From the NCBI GenBank assembly GCA_020080175.1, contig JAGHQL010000221.1, forward strand, positions 1 to 38,061: a stretch of 38,061 bases of DNA, read 5' to 3'. The notes beneath the pieces are model-generated. The model was not told the origin of the DNA. It worked only from the letters and a program-made list of their open reading frames with translations, and searched no databases. The number at the start of each line of letters is the position of its first letter. Position 1 is the stretch's first letter. The translations under genes and the position numbers were made by a program. This DNA is from Glutinoglossum americanum (Eukaryota > Ascomycota > Geoglossomycetes > Geoglossales > Geoglossaceae). Below are positions 1 to 11,300 of this stretch, piece after piece.

Positions 1-1250
1 TCTCGCGTAGCGGCAACTTCGCGGGGTCCGGCAACTTCGCCGTCAAATACGTTACGCGAATGAACGAAGGAAGTTATAAGAGGAGCTTAGCTGAAAACCA
101 ACACGAAATTCCTAGCAACTTTAGGAAACAAGATCAGGCTGCCTTCTCGTAGCCCAAGGAGTGCAGCGATCTAGAAGCGGGGCGAAGCCAGATGCACGGA
201 TTGGAGCCTCAATCACCGCCCCAATCGCCGCTATGGTTCTTCTCGAGCTGTTGTTGAGACTTCCCAATCCCCTATGTATTATTGGTGGAGCGGCCTTATA
301 GGCTGACTAAGCCCCCACCCACTGCTGATGGTACCGAGAGCAGTGTACCTTGCCTGGGTCACGTGTCGTTCTGCCGCTATTGACCGCTTTTCATAACATC
401 TCTACTCGTACGTATGGTGGCCAGCCAGGAAGATCGCTTGGTACACCCTAGTCTTAAGAGGTCCGGTTTTGAAGAGCATCAGACATGATAAGGGGTTTGC
501 TAGAGCGACAGTAGGTATCCAGCGACATCTCGCGAGAGACCCAGAGGGCCGTGGGGCCACTGTGAAACGGAGCTGACACCTCACAGGAACCTCCCGGGAT
601 TACAGCTAGACTCTACCGTCCACGTTCAAAAACGGTGCTCCTAGCGTCAACTAGGCAATGCTAGGGGTGCGGGGGATAGCTGCAGGGGGAAGCTATACTG
701 GGAGTTGGTTCCCCACGACCACCGAGTAGATGCCTCCCGCGTGTCACTTCAGCTACTGAGGTCGATTTCCTCGTCGACTGCCTCCTGCACCACTTTAGGA
801 CCCCATAGTCCAAACCCTCTCCTCAACTTCTGGCTCCTCGCCGTTCATTTCGATAGACTGGCTCCACACCAGACAGGGTGGCTTATCCCGTCGCGCGTGA
901 ACTCCATCCCCGACTTGGAAGAGTTAGACGATGAGACAATAGTATGCTGACCTTTTTGGGTTCCGCCGAATACATGCATACCCCTTCGCGCCGCCTCGTT
1001 GGGTGCCTCGGCGCCTAATCAACGAGCAAGGCTGGGGGCAGCCGCCAAGTTTCCTGAGGCTTGGGCTAGAACGGCCGAATAACAAAAAGGAGTAATTCGG
1101 AGTTCACAAGGCACACCCTCGTTGATTCAGGCTCGGGACGGGAACTATTCAAGGAATGCTAGATGGCTACTTAAATAAGCTGTCCCGCGTGTTGCTCCCA
1201 CCCCCGACCCAACTTTACGACCCACCGCCGACCGACGAATAGATCAACAA
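1..1250. other. intergenic, no gene recognised
   Basis: GC-balanced sequence with only short open frames on both strands (the longest about 80 codons, at 705-950), none resembling a known protein. The minus strand around 760-960 gives a coding-like reading with in-frame stops that I cannot assign. A 12-base word, cggcaacttcgc, occurs twice near the left edge. The stretch around 1170 (cttaaataagc) is a possible TATA-type element for the lectin gene about 160 bp downstream. Confidence 0.5.
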
Positions 1251-1335
1251 CTATATTAGATATGGCGACCGGAGAGGTATATACCGGTTGGCCCAAGATA
1301 CTGGAGTACGAGTGCTAAGTCTGTTAAAACAGCCC

Positions 1336-2916
1336 ATGAATGGAAGGACGCCGGGCCTCGGCCCTCCGTCAGAGCAGGCTACGACTCCTGAACAAAGACA
1401 AGACGATGCTTCCTCCGCGAGTGCACCACAAAGCGGAGCCGCCCCCCCACAGGAGCTCTCCGCAGATACCCTCACCACTCCACCAGAACCCCCCGCCGGT
1501 GCACCACAAGACGGAGGCCAGACCCCCGTCAACCCACAAGAGCTCGCCGCCAATCCACACCCCGTCAATCCGCCTCCCGCCAATCCACCCCCTCCCGTCA
1601 ATCCACCTTCCTCCATCAATCCACCTCCCGTCAACCCACCCCCCTCCGTCAATCCACCTCCCCCCGTCAATCCATCTCCCCCCGTCAATCCGCCTCCCCC
1701 CGTCAATCCACTTCCCCCCGTCATTCGGCCTCCCCCCGTCATTCGGCCTCCCCCTCAACAGAATTTTTTCGTGGGATATGGTCGTCGCCTCCGTAGGACT
1801 CGGGTACAGTGTCGGATCTTGCTAGGACTCTTTATCGCGGCCCTCGCAGCTATTATAGCACTTGGTGTCTTACTGCGGAGGAATCCCCGCCCACTGTCAG
1901 AACCGACACCGTCAACCACCTTAAAAGTGACGACTCGTGTAGCTGCTGACACACAACCTCTCACCGACTCAGGACTTAGCGCTGCTCCTATATTGCTGAG
2001 CACACCCTTCTCCCCCAACCCTCAAAACGAAACAAAACTTGTCTACAATAGCGAAGGCGGCAAGATCTGCATTCGTACTAAATCCCAATCTAGTTGGAGC
2101 AGTAACGTCCGATGTGTGGAAGGCGCGAACCCCAAGAACAACACCCCTCTCACTATGCTAGATTGGCTCGGCGGACCATCCATCTACTTTTTCACTAACA
2201 AAAACAGCCTCTCTGGCATCGACTACATCCCTAAAACCGACGAATGGAGATTCTCGAGTATCGTCAACGAAAACATCACAGTCCACAACCTCTCCCAGAT
2301 CGCTTCAGTCACATGGCGGAACGGCACCTCAGCCTGGGTTTATTACCAAGTCCCTAATAAACAGATTTGGGAATTCGGCATGGATGACTACCGTAACCAG
2401 ATGTGGCGGAACAGTAGCACAGGCGGACCCATGGGCGAGGCCGTGGAAGGATCAGGTATCGGCGTTACTCGATGGATCAATAATACAGAGGAAGTGGAGG
2501 AGTTGTTTTTCGAAGTGGCCAGCGGGGGCATTCAAGGGAAGATGTATGCTCGAGGGAAGTGGAATCTAGATCCCTACAGCGTCAGCGGGGCAGCAGAGAA
2601 CATTCTTGACGGTTCAAGCATCACCGCTACGACTGTTGAATCTAGCACTGGCAACGATACAGTTCTTCTAGCGTATGTCGCGAAAAGTGGGTTCCTTGAA
2701 TTTCAGACACGGAGAACGACGAATGTTTCTACATACGGCGACTTTGACCCGCCGAGACGGATTATTGAGGGGAATGGACACCCAAGGACTGGCCTTGTCG
2801 CTGTAGACTCAACTGATACGCCGATTCTTTGTTTCGTTAACGGACAGAAGTTGGTGGAACTGTCGCAGTCGAGTAACGGCAATTCATCTATAGAGTGGTC
2901 GGGAGTAAATATTTGA
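1336..2916 (+). CDS. membrane-anchored fucose-specific lectin-like protein with proline-rich tail
   Basis: Single-exon gene of 526 codons. I start it at the first in-frame ATG (1336); the frame is open upstream, but only non-ATG codons precede it. Residues about 1-140 are a low-complexity Pro/Asn/Val segment with repeated PVNPPP units. A basic stretch (GRRLRRTR) precedes one transmembrane segment at about residues 157-180 (ILLGLFIAALAAIIALGVLL), giving a type II layout with a small cytosolic tail and the rest outside. Residues about 230-526 resemble the fungal fucose-specific lectin beta-propeller (AAL family): Trp-rich repeated strands such as SQSSWSS, TDEWRFS and KQIWEFG, with Gly turns. 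Many N-x-S/T sequons fit an extracellular domain. Known relatives bind L-fucose; the ligand here is inferred. It has no operon-like partner and ends 2.4 kb from the convergent NLR gene. Confidence 0.8.
   Translation: MNGRTPGLGPPSEQATTPEQRQDDASSASAPQSGAAPPQELSADTLTTPPEPPAGAPQDGGQTPVNPQELAANPHPVNPPPANPPPPVNPPSSINPPPVNPPPSVNPPPPVNPSPPVNPPPPVNPLPPVIRPPPVIRPPPQQNFFVGYGRRLRRTRVQCRILLGLFIAALAAIIALGVLLRRNPRPLSEPTPSTTLKVTTRVAADTQPLTDSGLSAAPILLSTPFSPNPQNETKLVYNSEGGKICIRTKSQSSWSSNVRCVEGANPKNNTPLTMLDWLGGPSIYFFTNKNSLSGIDYIPKTDEWRFSSIVNENITVHNLSQIASVTWRNGTSAWVYYQVPNKQIWEFGMDDYRNQMWRNSSTGGPMGEAVEGSGIGVTRWINNTEEVEELFFEVASGGIQGKMYARGKWNLDPYSVSGAAENILDGSSITATTVESSTGNDTVLLAYVAKSGFLEFQTRRTTNVSTYGDFDPPRRIIEGNGHPRTGLVAVDSTDTPILCFVNGQKLVELSQSSNGNSSIEWSGVNI
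1552..1757 (+). repeat. 18-bp minisatellite coding PVNPPP units
   Basis: About eleven imperfect units of roughly 18 bp (consensus cccgtcaatccacctccc), in frame with the lectin gene and giving V-N-P-P-P-P steps; some units have Ser, Leu or Ile replacements. The last two units drift to PVIRPP. The strand is very biased: the + strand has almost no G, so the minus strand carries runs of four to six G about every 18 bases. The length of this block probably varies between strains. Confidence 0.85.
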
Positions 2917-3640
2917 TTTATCGTCCGGATTGCCCGCGTTAGAGCGGCGCAAGCGGGCTTCGGGGGAGCGGTCCACATTACCCCCCGCGCCCCCATAGGG
3001 GCGTTTTATTTGTTGTTCCGTTTAGCTAGATACCCCTCTAGTTAGAACCATCGGAATGAAACTGGTTACTTAATTTTTATCCTCACTGCTTAAACACATA
3101 TACATGCATACGGACTCTGGAGAGGATTTTAGGAAGGGGTTGTAAGTGGAAAGCCAAACAAAACACTTTCTAAAATAACCGGTGGGTTAGTGGGGTACTA
3201 TGATTTCTATGCCGTGGTTTGCTAGCTAGTTATTAATCATTCATTCTCTCGGCAGGGGGTAACTTACCTACCGCACCCACGACCTGCTTAATCCAACCGT
3301 CCTTCTACCGACCAGACGAACTTATAGACCCCACAGTACCCAGAGGATCTGAGCGAACCTTCTCTGCTGCGTGTACAGGGCCGAACGGATTTTTTTTTTT
3401 AATCGAATCCCGTCCCGCAGTACCTGTTGTAGCTCGAACGCATCAAGTTAGATTTTGCGCAGAACTTTCTTCGAGATCGAGTTGCGAGAATGATGTTTCG
3501 CTCATCTAGGAGGTTGTCGCCTTGCATATAGATATACGAAGGATTGCTGCAAAAGTTATGTCGGCGGTCGTCTAGATTTTTAGTGGACACCTGGATCTTT
3601 CGCGGTTAAACCCCGCAGTCCCACGGTCCTGCGCATAAAA
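2917..3640. other. intergenic with one repeat arm and a GC hairpin
   Basis: No gene is supported here. Downstream of the lectin stop there is a small GC hairpin (cgcccc / ggggcg, 2988-3003) followed by a T-rich stretch; in a eukaryote I do not call this a terminator. The repeat arm at 3192-3341 is listed separately. A run of 11 T lies at 3390-3400. The segment 3400-3640 has no recognisable content and may be the 5' flank or end of the Tc1 relic that follows. Confidence 0.5.
3192..3341. repeat. inverted dispersed repeat, arm 1
   Basis: This block matches the reverse complement of 16933-17090 at roughly 80% by eye, with small gaps. Shared words include ctagctagttatta, cccacgac.tgcttaat, gtccttctacc.accagac and gaacta/cttat followed by ccacagtacc. 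No protein is visible. The similarity fades on both sides. It could be a MITE, a solo LTR remnant or a SINE-like repeat. Confidence 0.75.
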
Positions 3641-3990
3641 ATGGGTGCACCTTGCAATCCCGGCACAAGCACTGGTTCTTTAGAGGCTAAAATCCCTGTG
3701 GATCGCGTTTCTAGGATTTCTGGCATTTCTGGATGTCAAGTTTATCGCATACAGGAAAAGACTAAAGTGCCTGATTATGATCCTTTACCTTCAACTACGC
3801 TTCAGAATATATTTCTTCTTGATACACCTCGCTCAGGACGTCCTGAAAAATTATAGAAGAGATGGAAATGGAGATTTTGGGTGAAATTCACAAAAGTCGA
3901 CATGGTAGAAGAAAAACGGCAAAGGAATTAGGTTGGCAGTTTGGTGTTTCTATCCTTCGCACCTTATACAAATATGGATTACTCTCTATG
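3641..3990 (+). pseudogene. Tc1-type transposase, N-terminal relic (A)
   Basis: Two overlapping frames give the DNA-binding N-terminus of a Tc1/mariner transposase. The first (3641-3856) has a helix-turn-helix region (RISGISGCQVYRI) and the linker LLDTPRSGRPEKL. After an in-frame stop the reading continues in another frame from about 3862 with EIHKSRHGRRKTAKELG and LRTLYKYGL. Similarity ends near 3990, before any catalytic residue. It is therefore a truncated, frameshifted 5' half of a DNA transposon. The downstream piece is replaced by an unrelated Tc1 half on the other strand. Confidence 0.65.
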
Positions 3991-4004
3991 TACTTTGCCC
4001 GTCA

Positions 4005-4620
4005 CTCTGTCCTATTCCACCTCAATGACCACCCTGTCTCCTTTGCCAAATGCGGAAATGCTCCCGTGGATGGTCCAAGAGGAGTAAGTTCTAAACTTGG
4101 GAACACAACAAGACCCGTTATACTCCTCTGGTCGCCGAGTGACATATACCTTTCCAAAGCCTTCGGTCGAGAAGGAACACTCGTCAGTCCAGACGACCTG
4201 GGCCCAGTGCTCTGGCTTCCAACTTGAGTGCTCGATGCCCATGCCAAATGCGCTTTCTTTTGTGCTTTAGTGAGCAGAGGCTTCGAGGTGGCCACGCGGC
4301 GGCCGTAAGACTCCATTTTGAAAGTTGCCATCAGGGCTTTCCAGCCTGCACACCTTCCAGCCAGGTAATTTCCGTGTACGTCATTCGATGGTGAGCGGCA
4401 TCAAGGGTCGCGCGAGCAACAAGGCGTTCCCGGACCTTGCGGGTAATGATAGGCTTTCTGCCTGTTTGCTTCTTTGGAGATTCGACTCCGGATCTTAGCG
4501 CAGATTGGACAGCCGTCCGAGGAAGTCCCGTGGCAACAGCAATTGCTTCAGATGGCCAGTGTAATAGATCAGAGCCTGAAGATGCGATAGCGTTGTTTGC
4601 ACACAAGTCTCATTCCTGGC
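4005..4620 (-). pseudogene. Tc1-type transposase, N-terminal and first-Asp relic (B)
   Basis: On the minus strand, from about 4606 downward, a second Tc1-like transposase begins with a helix-turn-helix (AIAVATGLPRTAVQSALR), then GRKPIITRKVRERLVAR and MTYTEI. A frameshift near 4331 moves it to KPLLTKAQKKAHLAWA, and another near 4240 to IEHSSWKPEHWAQVVWTDEC, which carries the first catalytic Asp, followed by YSSWTIHGSISAFGKG. It stops near 4010. The second and third catalytic acids are missing. Its sequence differs from relic A, so the two come from different Tc1 lineages. A TATA-like ctataaaag lies upstream near 4750. Confidence 0.75.
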
Positions 4621-5317
4621 TGACGGGCATGGTCTCGGGTTCGCTCAGATTGACGCAGTGGGCGACACTGGCGAGGTCTTCGAACAACGTTGGGCATACT
4701 TGTTCTATCAATATGCTCCAACGCAGTCCACAGCAGGCACATGCGCTTTTATAGCAAAAGCAGTTGTTCTGGTCTGTTCGATGGCCCTGATTCAGATGAC
4801 AACTTTCTTGCCAATGCTTTCCAAAGCGTTTGTGTGAGAACTAGGACCAAACTTTCTTCCGGCCAGGTGCTTACGTGCATACTCGTAAGGCTTAGTGTCG
4901 TGGGGGTCGGCACTGCCACATGCCACGTGGATTCTGAAACTATCTACGGTGGCTGCACCCGTGCTTCCGATAGTCTTCGAGTCTTGCCGAACTCTCCAAA
5001 ACAACGACCCGGTCCGCGACGTGGGCGTTACCGTGTGCCATGCGGTGAATTGAGCTGCTTCGCGAGTTAAGTGGTCGTCGCGAGAACCGATTGGGCTTCC
5101 CCACGCTCTAGTGGGCTCACGCCAGCCTCCGCAACGCCAACCTGAAAACAGTAATTTGATTTCAACCCAAACACAATTACTTATCTTCTGTACTACGCAT
5201 TTGTGGACCAAGAGGGTTCATTCTTCACCGGAATAGGGCGCAAAGACCTTCCAGGATCATCATTGGCCATCAGGTCCAAGAAGTTCTAGGACCAGATCCA
5301 AAAGGTACTCCTTGGTG
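4621..5317. other. downstream flank of the NLR gene, nothing assigned
   Basis: A minus-strand open frame of 139 codons (4792-5211) and plus-strand frames of 105-126 codons exist, but none shows a recognisable domain or composition clearly like its neighbours. The stretch probably holds the 3' untranslated region of the large minus-strand NLR gene and remnants of the Tc1 flank. Confidence 0.4.
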
Positions 5318-8300
5318 CTAGTCCGATAGTTGAGGCTGTAGCGTTTGTAAGCTAGATGGCTCAGGAGACATCGACACGTCCTGGTTTCTTCGAACGACAT
5401 CTCGACCGTTATGTACGCGAATCTCAGCCTGACTATGGATATATTCATTGTATGCATCACCTTCAAGAGACACACAGATAGGATTAGACCCTGACTGTTC
5501 CGGATTTCTGCGAGAGATTTCTAGATGCTGGTCTTGGTGAGGCTGCGATTGGCTTCTGCCCAATATGTTCACAAAACGGCCTGCTGCGCCGAAAATTACC
5601 ACGCCATCATCATGTCCGGAACAAGCATCTATTTCGCCTGGTCTCCTGGACCTATTAACTAGTCTGGGCCTTTCTAGCTCCTGTATACGCTTACATTCAC
5701 ATAGGTTGACCTGGTTTTGGCTGGCTTGGCTAGTTTTGTTGCAGCGTTCAAAAACATGAGTTGAGCGCTGCCATGTAAATCCTGTCGGGGTAAGTCTTGC
5801 CTGGTCCCCCGGGGAGCCCTCGCTAATGTGCAATGCACGTAGTACTGAAATATCCATGGCTAGGTAGCCTCTCCCATGCGGAAGCGTCTGGAAGCCACAG
5901 CATAATTGATCTGGCTCTTTAGGTTCAAGAATCTCATGGAATCCAGAACCAAATAGAACCACTGCTCCAATATCGCGTGCAAAATACGGCCACTTGCCAA
6001 ATGTAGCTTCCACCTTCGTTGATTTGAGATGTAGCTGACGTTTTCGCTCAACTAGATCCATGTACTCCCATCCCAGAATTGAGCCCCTTGGATCCCAGCT
6101 CAGTCTAATCTTGGGCCTAGTCCTGACCGTGGTTTCTTCGTATTGCAGCTTCTCCAGCGTTCTGAGCAGCTCTTCAAACATTTCCCTAAATCGCCAGACT
6201 GTCTCTTCATCCTTGCCAGCTTTCCAGTCACGAAATAGTGCTGTATTTGCATTTTTCCACATGGCATCGCGGACTGAAACGCCCGCATTTTCATCTGCTG
6301 GCTCAATGTAGACAGGCCGTTTGTCAATCTCGAAGCTATTACGGTAGTAACGGTGTAATATCATGTGAAGGATAAGTCTCTCAGCATTAGTATGCCATGC
6401 ACGCTTGTCTCTCGTGTCATGTAAAATTACGTGCAGCCCATTAGCGTCCTCCAGCGTAGTCTTGTAGGAGTTGGACTTTTCGGTATTATATACTCCTTGT
6501 CTGGTTCTGTAATCAAAGTTGGCTGTCCCCACCCCGATTTTGCTGAAACCAAGGCCTAGTCCCCTGAACACGAGTTCGGGCGTGGATTCCCTAGAGGTGC
6601 CTGAATAGACTATGCTATTGTAGTCGTAGTGTGCATTGCTGGTGCCTGTAGAGTATAAGCAATCTGAAACAGCATAGTCCCGCGAGGTGGCGAAGATTCA
6701 ACGCACCGAGCCTGTTTACGGCATTGGAGCACCATCCTAAGAAAGCCTTTGTCGATTGAAGAGCAACTTCGTCTAGGTCTTTGAAAAGGAGACGCTTGTC
6801 AAGATCATCAACCTCGTCAAATTTGATTCTCTTAGGATACCGGTCAATAAGATGCCACTGCACTTCATCCTCAATTCTCTTTACCGGAACAAATATGTGG
6901 GATCGCCCTTTCAAGATGTGGCCACCTTCGTGTTCCATGGCTAGTGATATCCCAACCAGACCGGCCAAGGTCTCTAAGGGGGCCTGCAAACCGATGCAAT
7001 AGCGACGTCGTGCAATAGGGAACCCCCGGGCAACTACGCTGTTACCAACAATCTTATTCCAACAGGCCTTATTGCCCTTGACTGGCTCGACGTGTATCCC
7101 AATGTGGAATTCAGGCGAAACTGAAGAAGTGCATTCAAATTCAAGGTAACTGCAGGCAAGTCCCTTGACAGAAACTCGACATGCTGCTGACAACCACGAT
7201 AGTTGTTGAGCTACAACGGCTACGAAATCTGCTGAACCTGTCACCGTGAAGTTGCGTTTCTCAAGGTCTACATTGATGAAATTTGCAGGAGGCGATATGT
7301 CATTACCTGCTGTCTATTAGATCAGTCATTTATGGAAGTGCCGAACATACCAATTGGTGAGTACTGCGCAGGAGCAGTACTGCTACCGCTGCTATGGCTC
7401 CTGCTGGAGACCTCTGGGTGCGTTATACGACAAATGCTCACCCGGATAGCATCCAGAAGATTCAGGGGATATGAAGGCCAGGTTTGCCTTAGATACGTCA
7501 GCACAGGAACTTGTTGAGCGTTGACAGGTTCTCCGGTGATTGTTAAGACTCTGCCCAAATCTTGCTGGAGGCCAAGTTCGTACTCGCTGCTTAAAAAGTC
7601 CACGGGGTCCCAATCTGTTATAAAAGAAACTCGGTGATTGCTGGAAGAACGTTGCAGATTTCGAAAGATGCGTTGCCCAATGATGCTCATTTGATCGTCA
7701 CAATATCTACCTAGTAGCCTTTCCATGTTTTTGATGAGATTCGAAAATGCAACATGATTGACAAGGAAATCCTGGATGTCTTTGTGCTCCAATGACAACG
7801 TTTCAGAGCTATCACTGCTAACATGTGAGATAGCACCAGCTTCAGATGCGTTCTCAAGCAAGGCTTCGGAAACTTGCCTCTGAGTGACAGGCTCGGTTTG
7901 AGGTTGGAGGCCACGAGGCAGATGGGCTCCGTCATCTAGTAAGGAATTTGCTGCCAGATCAAACTTCCAGTCGTAGACCTTTTCGGCGGACGTCTTTTGC
8001 CGTCCACCATGTGCGTCTGCTCGTTCAGCGAGACCAGGAGAGGCTAGCATGCCTGTGTCACCCCAAAATTTTTCAACACAACGTTCTGATATATCCTGAC
8101 GAAACTGACGGATTGACTTTGACACTGCCCGAATTCTTTTGGTAGAGGCATCTTGTTTGATGGAATTCGAAAAGTCTTTGAACATAGCTGCTAAGTCCTT
8201 CAAGAATATCCCATCAAACTCCCGGCCACTCGTGGCATTCAACAAATTCTTGGGCAGCTGCTTACGAACTGCTTCACTGAACTCAGTCACAATTGTATCC

Positions 8301-11300
8301 CTTTGTTCGGGGGTCCAATTCGTGGAAGAGGGCGAGGCCGTCGATGCTCCATCATCTAGCGGAGATGTTTCATCAGTTGCGCATAGTTGTTCTGGGTCAA
8401 TCTGAGACAGTGATGTCTCTTTGTTTGATAGCGGTTTTAGGACGTTGGCCAATATGCGGATTCCCGATGAACTTGGGACTGTTGAATACGGTTTTTTTGA
8501 ACCTGTAAAAATTGACGGTATATCTGAAGACGATTTAGCCATTGGAGGAGCTCGCCGGGGAGAATAGTCTTCGGTGGAATACGCAGTGTGTTCTTGGTAT
8601 GGAGCAGCCTGGGGGGTGTTGCCATATTCTCCGACCTGGGTGTTGACATCAGCGCCCTTGTCGAGTAGCAGCTTGACCACCGCCTCGTGCCTGTTCCCTG
8701 CCGCACACGATAGCGGTGTCCGTCCGTTGTCATCCTTCGAGTCGATGTCGACCTTGCCTGTCGCGAGCAGCAGCTTGACCACCGCCTCGTGCCCTTTCTC
8801 TGCCGCCCACTGTAACGCCGTCTGTCCGTGGTTATCCTTCGAATCGACATCGACCTTGCCTGTCTCAAGCAGCAGCTTGACCACCACTTCATGACCTTTC
8901 TCTGCCGCCCACTGTAATGCCGTCTGCCCGTAGTTATCCTTCGAATCGACCTCGGCCTTGCCTGTCTCAAGCAGCTTGACCACCGCCTCGTGCCCGTTCC
9001 CTATCGCCCACCATAATGGCGTCCATCCGTAGTTATCCTTCAAGTCGACGTCGGCCTTGCCTGTCTCAAGCAGCAGCTTGACCACCGCCTCGTGCCCTTT
9101 CTCTGCCGCCCACGATAGCGGCGTCCGTCCGTCCTTATCCTTCGAATCGACCTCGGCCTTGCCTGTCGCGAGCAGCAGCTTAACCACCGCCTCGTGCCCT
9201 TTCTCTGCCGCCCACGATAGCGGCGTCCGTCCGTCCTTATCCTTCGAATCGACCTCGGCCTTGCCTGTCGCGAGCAGCAGCTTAACCACCGCCTCGTGCC
9301 CTTTCTCTGCCGCCCACGATAGCGGCGTCCGTCCGCCCTTATCCCCCGAATCGACCTTGACCTGGTCTGCTTCAAGCGCAAGAGCAAATATTATCTCGTC
9401 ACCAAGCTCTGCTAAATATGAGAGTACGGTCCTCCTCTTTGAGAATATGAAGTCTCGTCCAAACCTGTGCTGGCTGCCATTGTCCTGGTAGTGCTGGTTG
9501 TAGAGTCCATGAAGCCAACTCCCAGGAGACCGATCTAATATGCGAGCTTCCACAAACGCTCGAACAACCTCTTTACTCCCAGTCGCGAGGGCCGCAAAAA
9601 GGGGTGGCCCATAACGCTCGTTTTCCACTTCAAGATACGATAGGATAGATGGATGACCTCTAATGAGATTTGACATGTTGCCTTCTGCCAATATATACAG
9701 CAAACTGACTTTTTCTGTGTGCCTACGCACTTCGTATTTTTCAAGAAGATTGTAGATCTTAGTCCAATCTGCGAGTGGGAATTTCTGAACAAAATTTGCT
9801 TGACTGATACCACCTCCTTCTGCTATGTCTGCATGGTGTAGTACGTTACGTACGGCATACTCCAGGAAGGGAAATGCAACAGTAGTTGATTTGCGGGCGG
9901 CGGTAGCCTCCTCCCGTGAGTCTTTTAAATGACTCTCGTTGAAATCTAGATCAGCAGAAACGGCCAGATTCATGTAGTTGAGACAGCATTGCTTCAACCG
10001 CTCATGGCTTTGGCCTCGAAAGTTGCTTCCGAGATCGGGCCAAATGTTTGCGAGCCAGTTTTCCTTTATAAGAAAGTCCTTGACTGATTCGTGGATGAAC
10101 TGGACATTCGGAAACTTAGATTTTATGACTTCCATGAGTCCTTTTGAAGAATGAAGTATAAACTTTTCAATAACGTCCATTGGGGTTCCGTCAGAATCCC
10201 ATCTTGATAGGGCCTCGGGCTCGACTCCAGAAAGAATAGCAAAGTACAACTGCTCCGGACTCAATGGTTGCCTTGCGAAGAGTACCCACTGAACACATAG
10301 TACTAGTTCGTCTTTATTGTGGGAGTCGCGTGTCAAAATGTCGCGGAATAGCTCATGCAGGTCTCCAGGGGTTTCCCGGAGTCTCCGTTGAAGTGTATAT
10401 ATGCGGCCACCGTTGTATTCTTGTTTCAATATCCCTACTACGAGGATTACCCACATAAAGACCCCAGCGGCCCTTTCTTGAATTTCTGTTCGGACCTGCT
10501 CAGCAAGCTTACTATACCCAATCTTTAACTCGCTGTCAAGGTACTTAGTTATATCCTGACTGTGTCCTTCTTGTCCTTCTAGAACTAGATCCAGCCCCTT
10601 CCGAATCGTAATATACGGGTAGTGCCTGCTTGAAAAGCAGACTCGGAATCTGATACCGGCCGAAATGGTGAGTTCGCCAACATGATCAAAAAAAGATATC
10701 ATATCCCGGATCTGACATTCCTCGCATTCATCTAAGGCGTCAATAAAGCATAACACGGAGGATTCTCCAAGACTTTGTATTGCCTGTTCTAACAACATCT
10801 CCAAGGATTCGATGCTCCATTGGTGGCATGTGCTGATGCTCGAAGTTGAGAGCCCGAGCAAGTTAAAGACGCACTGAAGCGCTGGGAGTTGTTCGAGAAG
10901 CTGCAGTAAGAGTGACCGATATGCTCCGAGCGTAGACTTCTCCAGGTCCTCACCTCGCGCATTGAAGAAGAATGAGATAACGATTCTATCCTTCATCGTT
11001 TCACGGGCGTTAGAAAGAGCAAATTTCATTAATGTTGACTTTCCGGCTCCGGGCTTCCCTTTGATCCATAAGAAGCCATGATGTTCACCGAGTTTAGTAG
11101 CATCAAGCCAGTCGAAGTATTTAGGATTCTTCAGCAGCCACTTGCATGTCTTAGCATGAGCGTTCTTGATGGTCATCCGTCGCGCATCGATTTGATCAAA
11201 TCTTAACGAGTCCAACAGCATCCGTGTTTGCTCTTCCATGAATGACAACTTCTTTTCGCTCTTGGGCTGGCTGGGAGCCGAAGCTGTGACCCTGCGGAGA

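Noticed and set aside
1251-1742. Glycine-rich open frame on the minus strand
   Set aside because: It is the antisense of the proline-repeat part of the lectin gene; the repeat keeps all frames open.
2988-3003. GC hairpin followed by T-rich sequence, like a bacterial terminator
   Set aside because: The window is fungal, where this structure does not define termination.
4792-5211. 139-codon minus-strand frame downstream of the NLR
   Set aside because: No domain recognised and overlapping frames are equally open; not supported as a gene.
6615-7244. Reading 7244-6615 and 6571-5318 as two separate genes downstream of the ankyrin NLR
   Set aside because: Introns at 7350-7307 and 6706-6646 join them in phase to the NLR, and neither has an ATG start in a good context.
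8437-9491. Ser/Arg-rich open frames on both strands over the ankyrin block
   Set aside because: Shadow frames of the 102-bp repeats.
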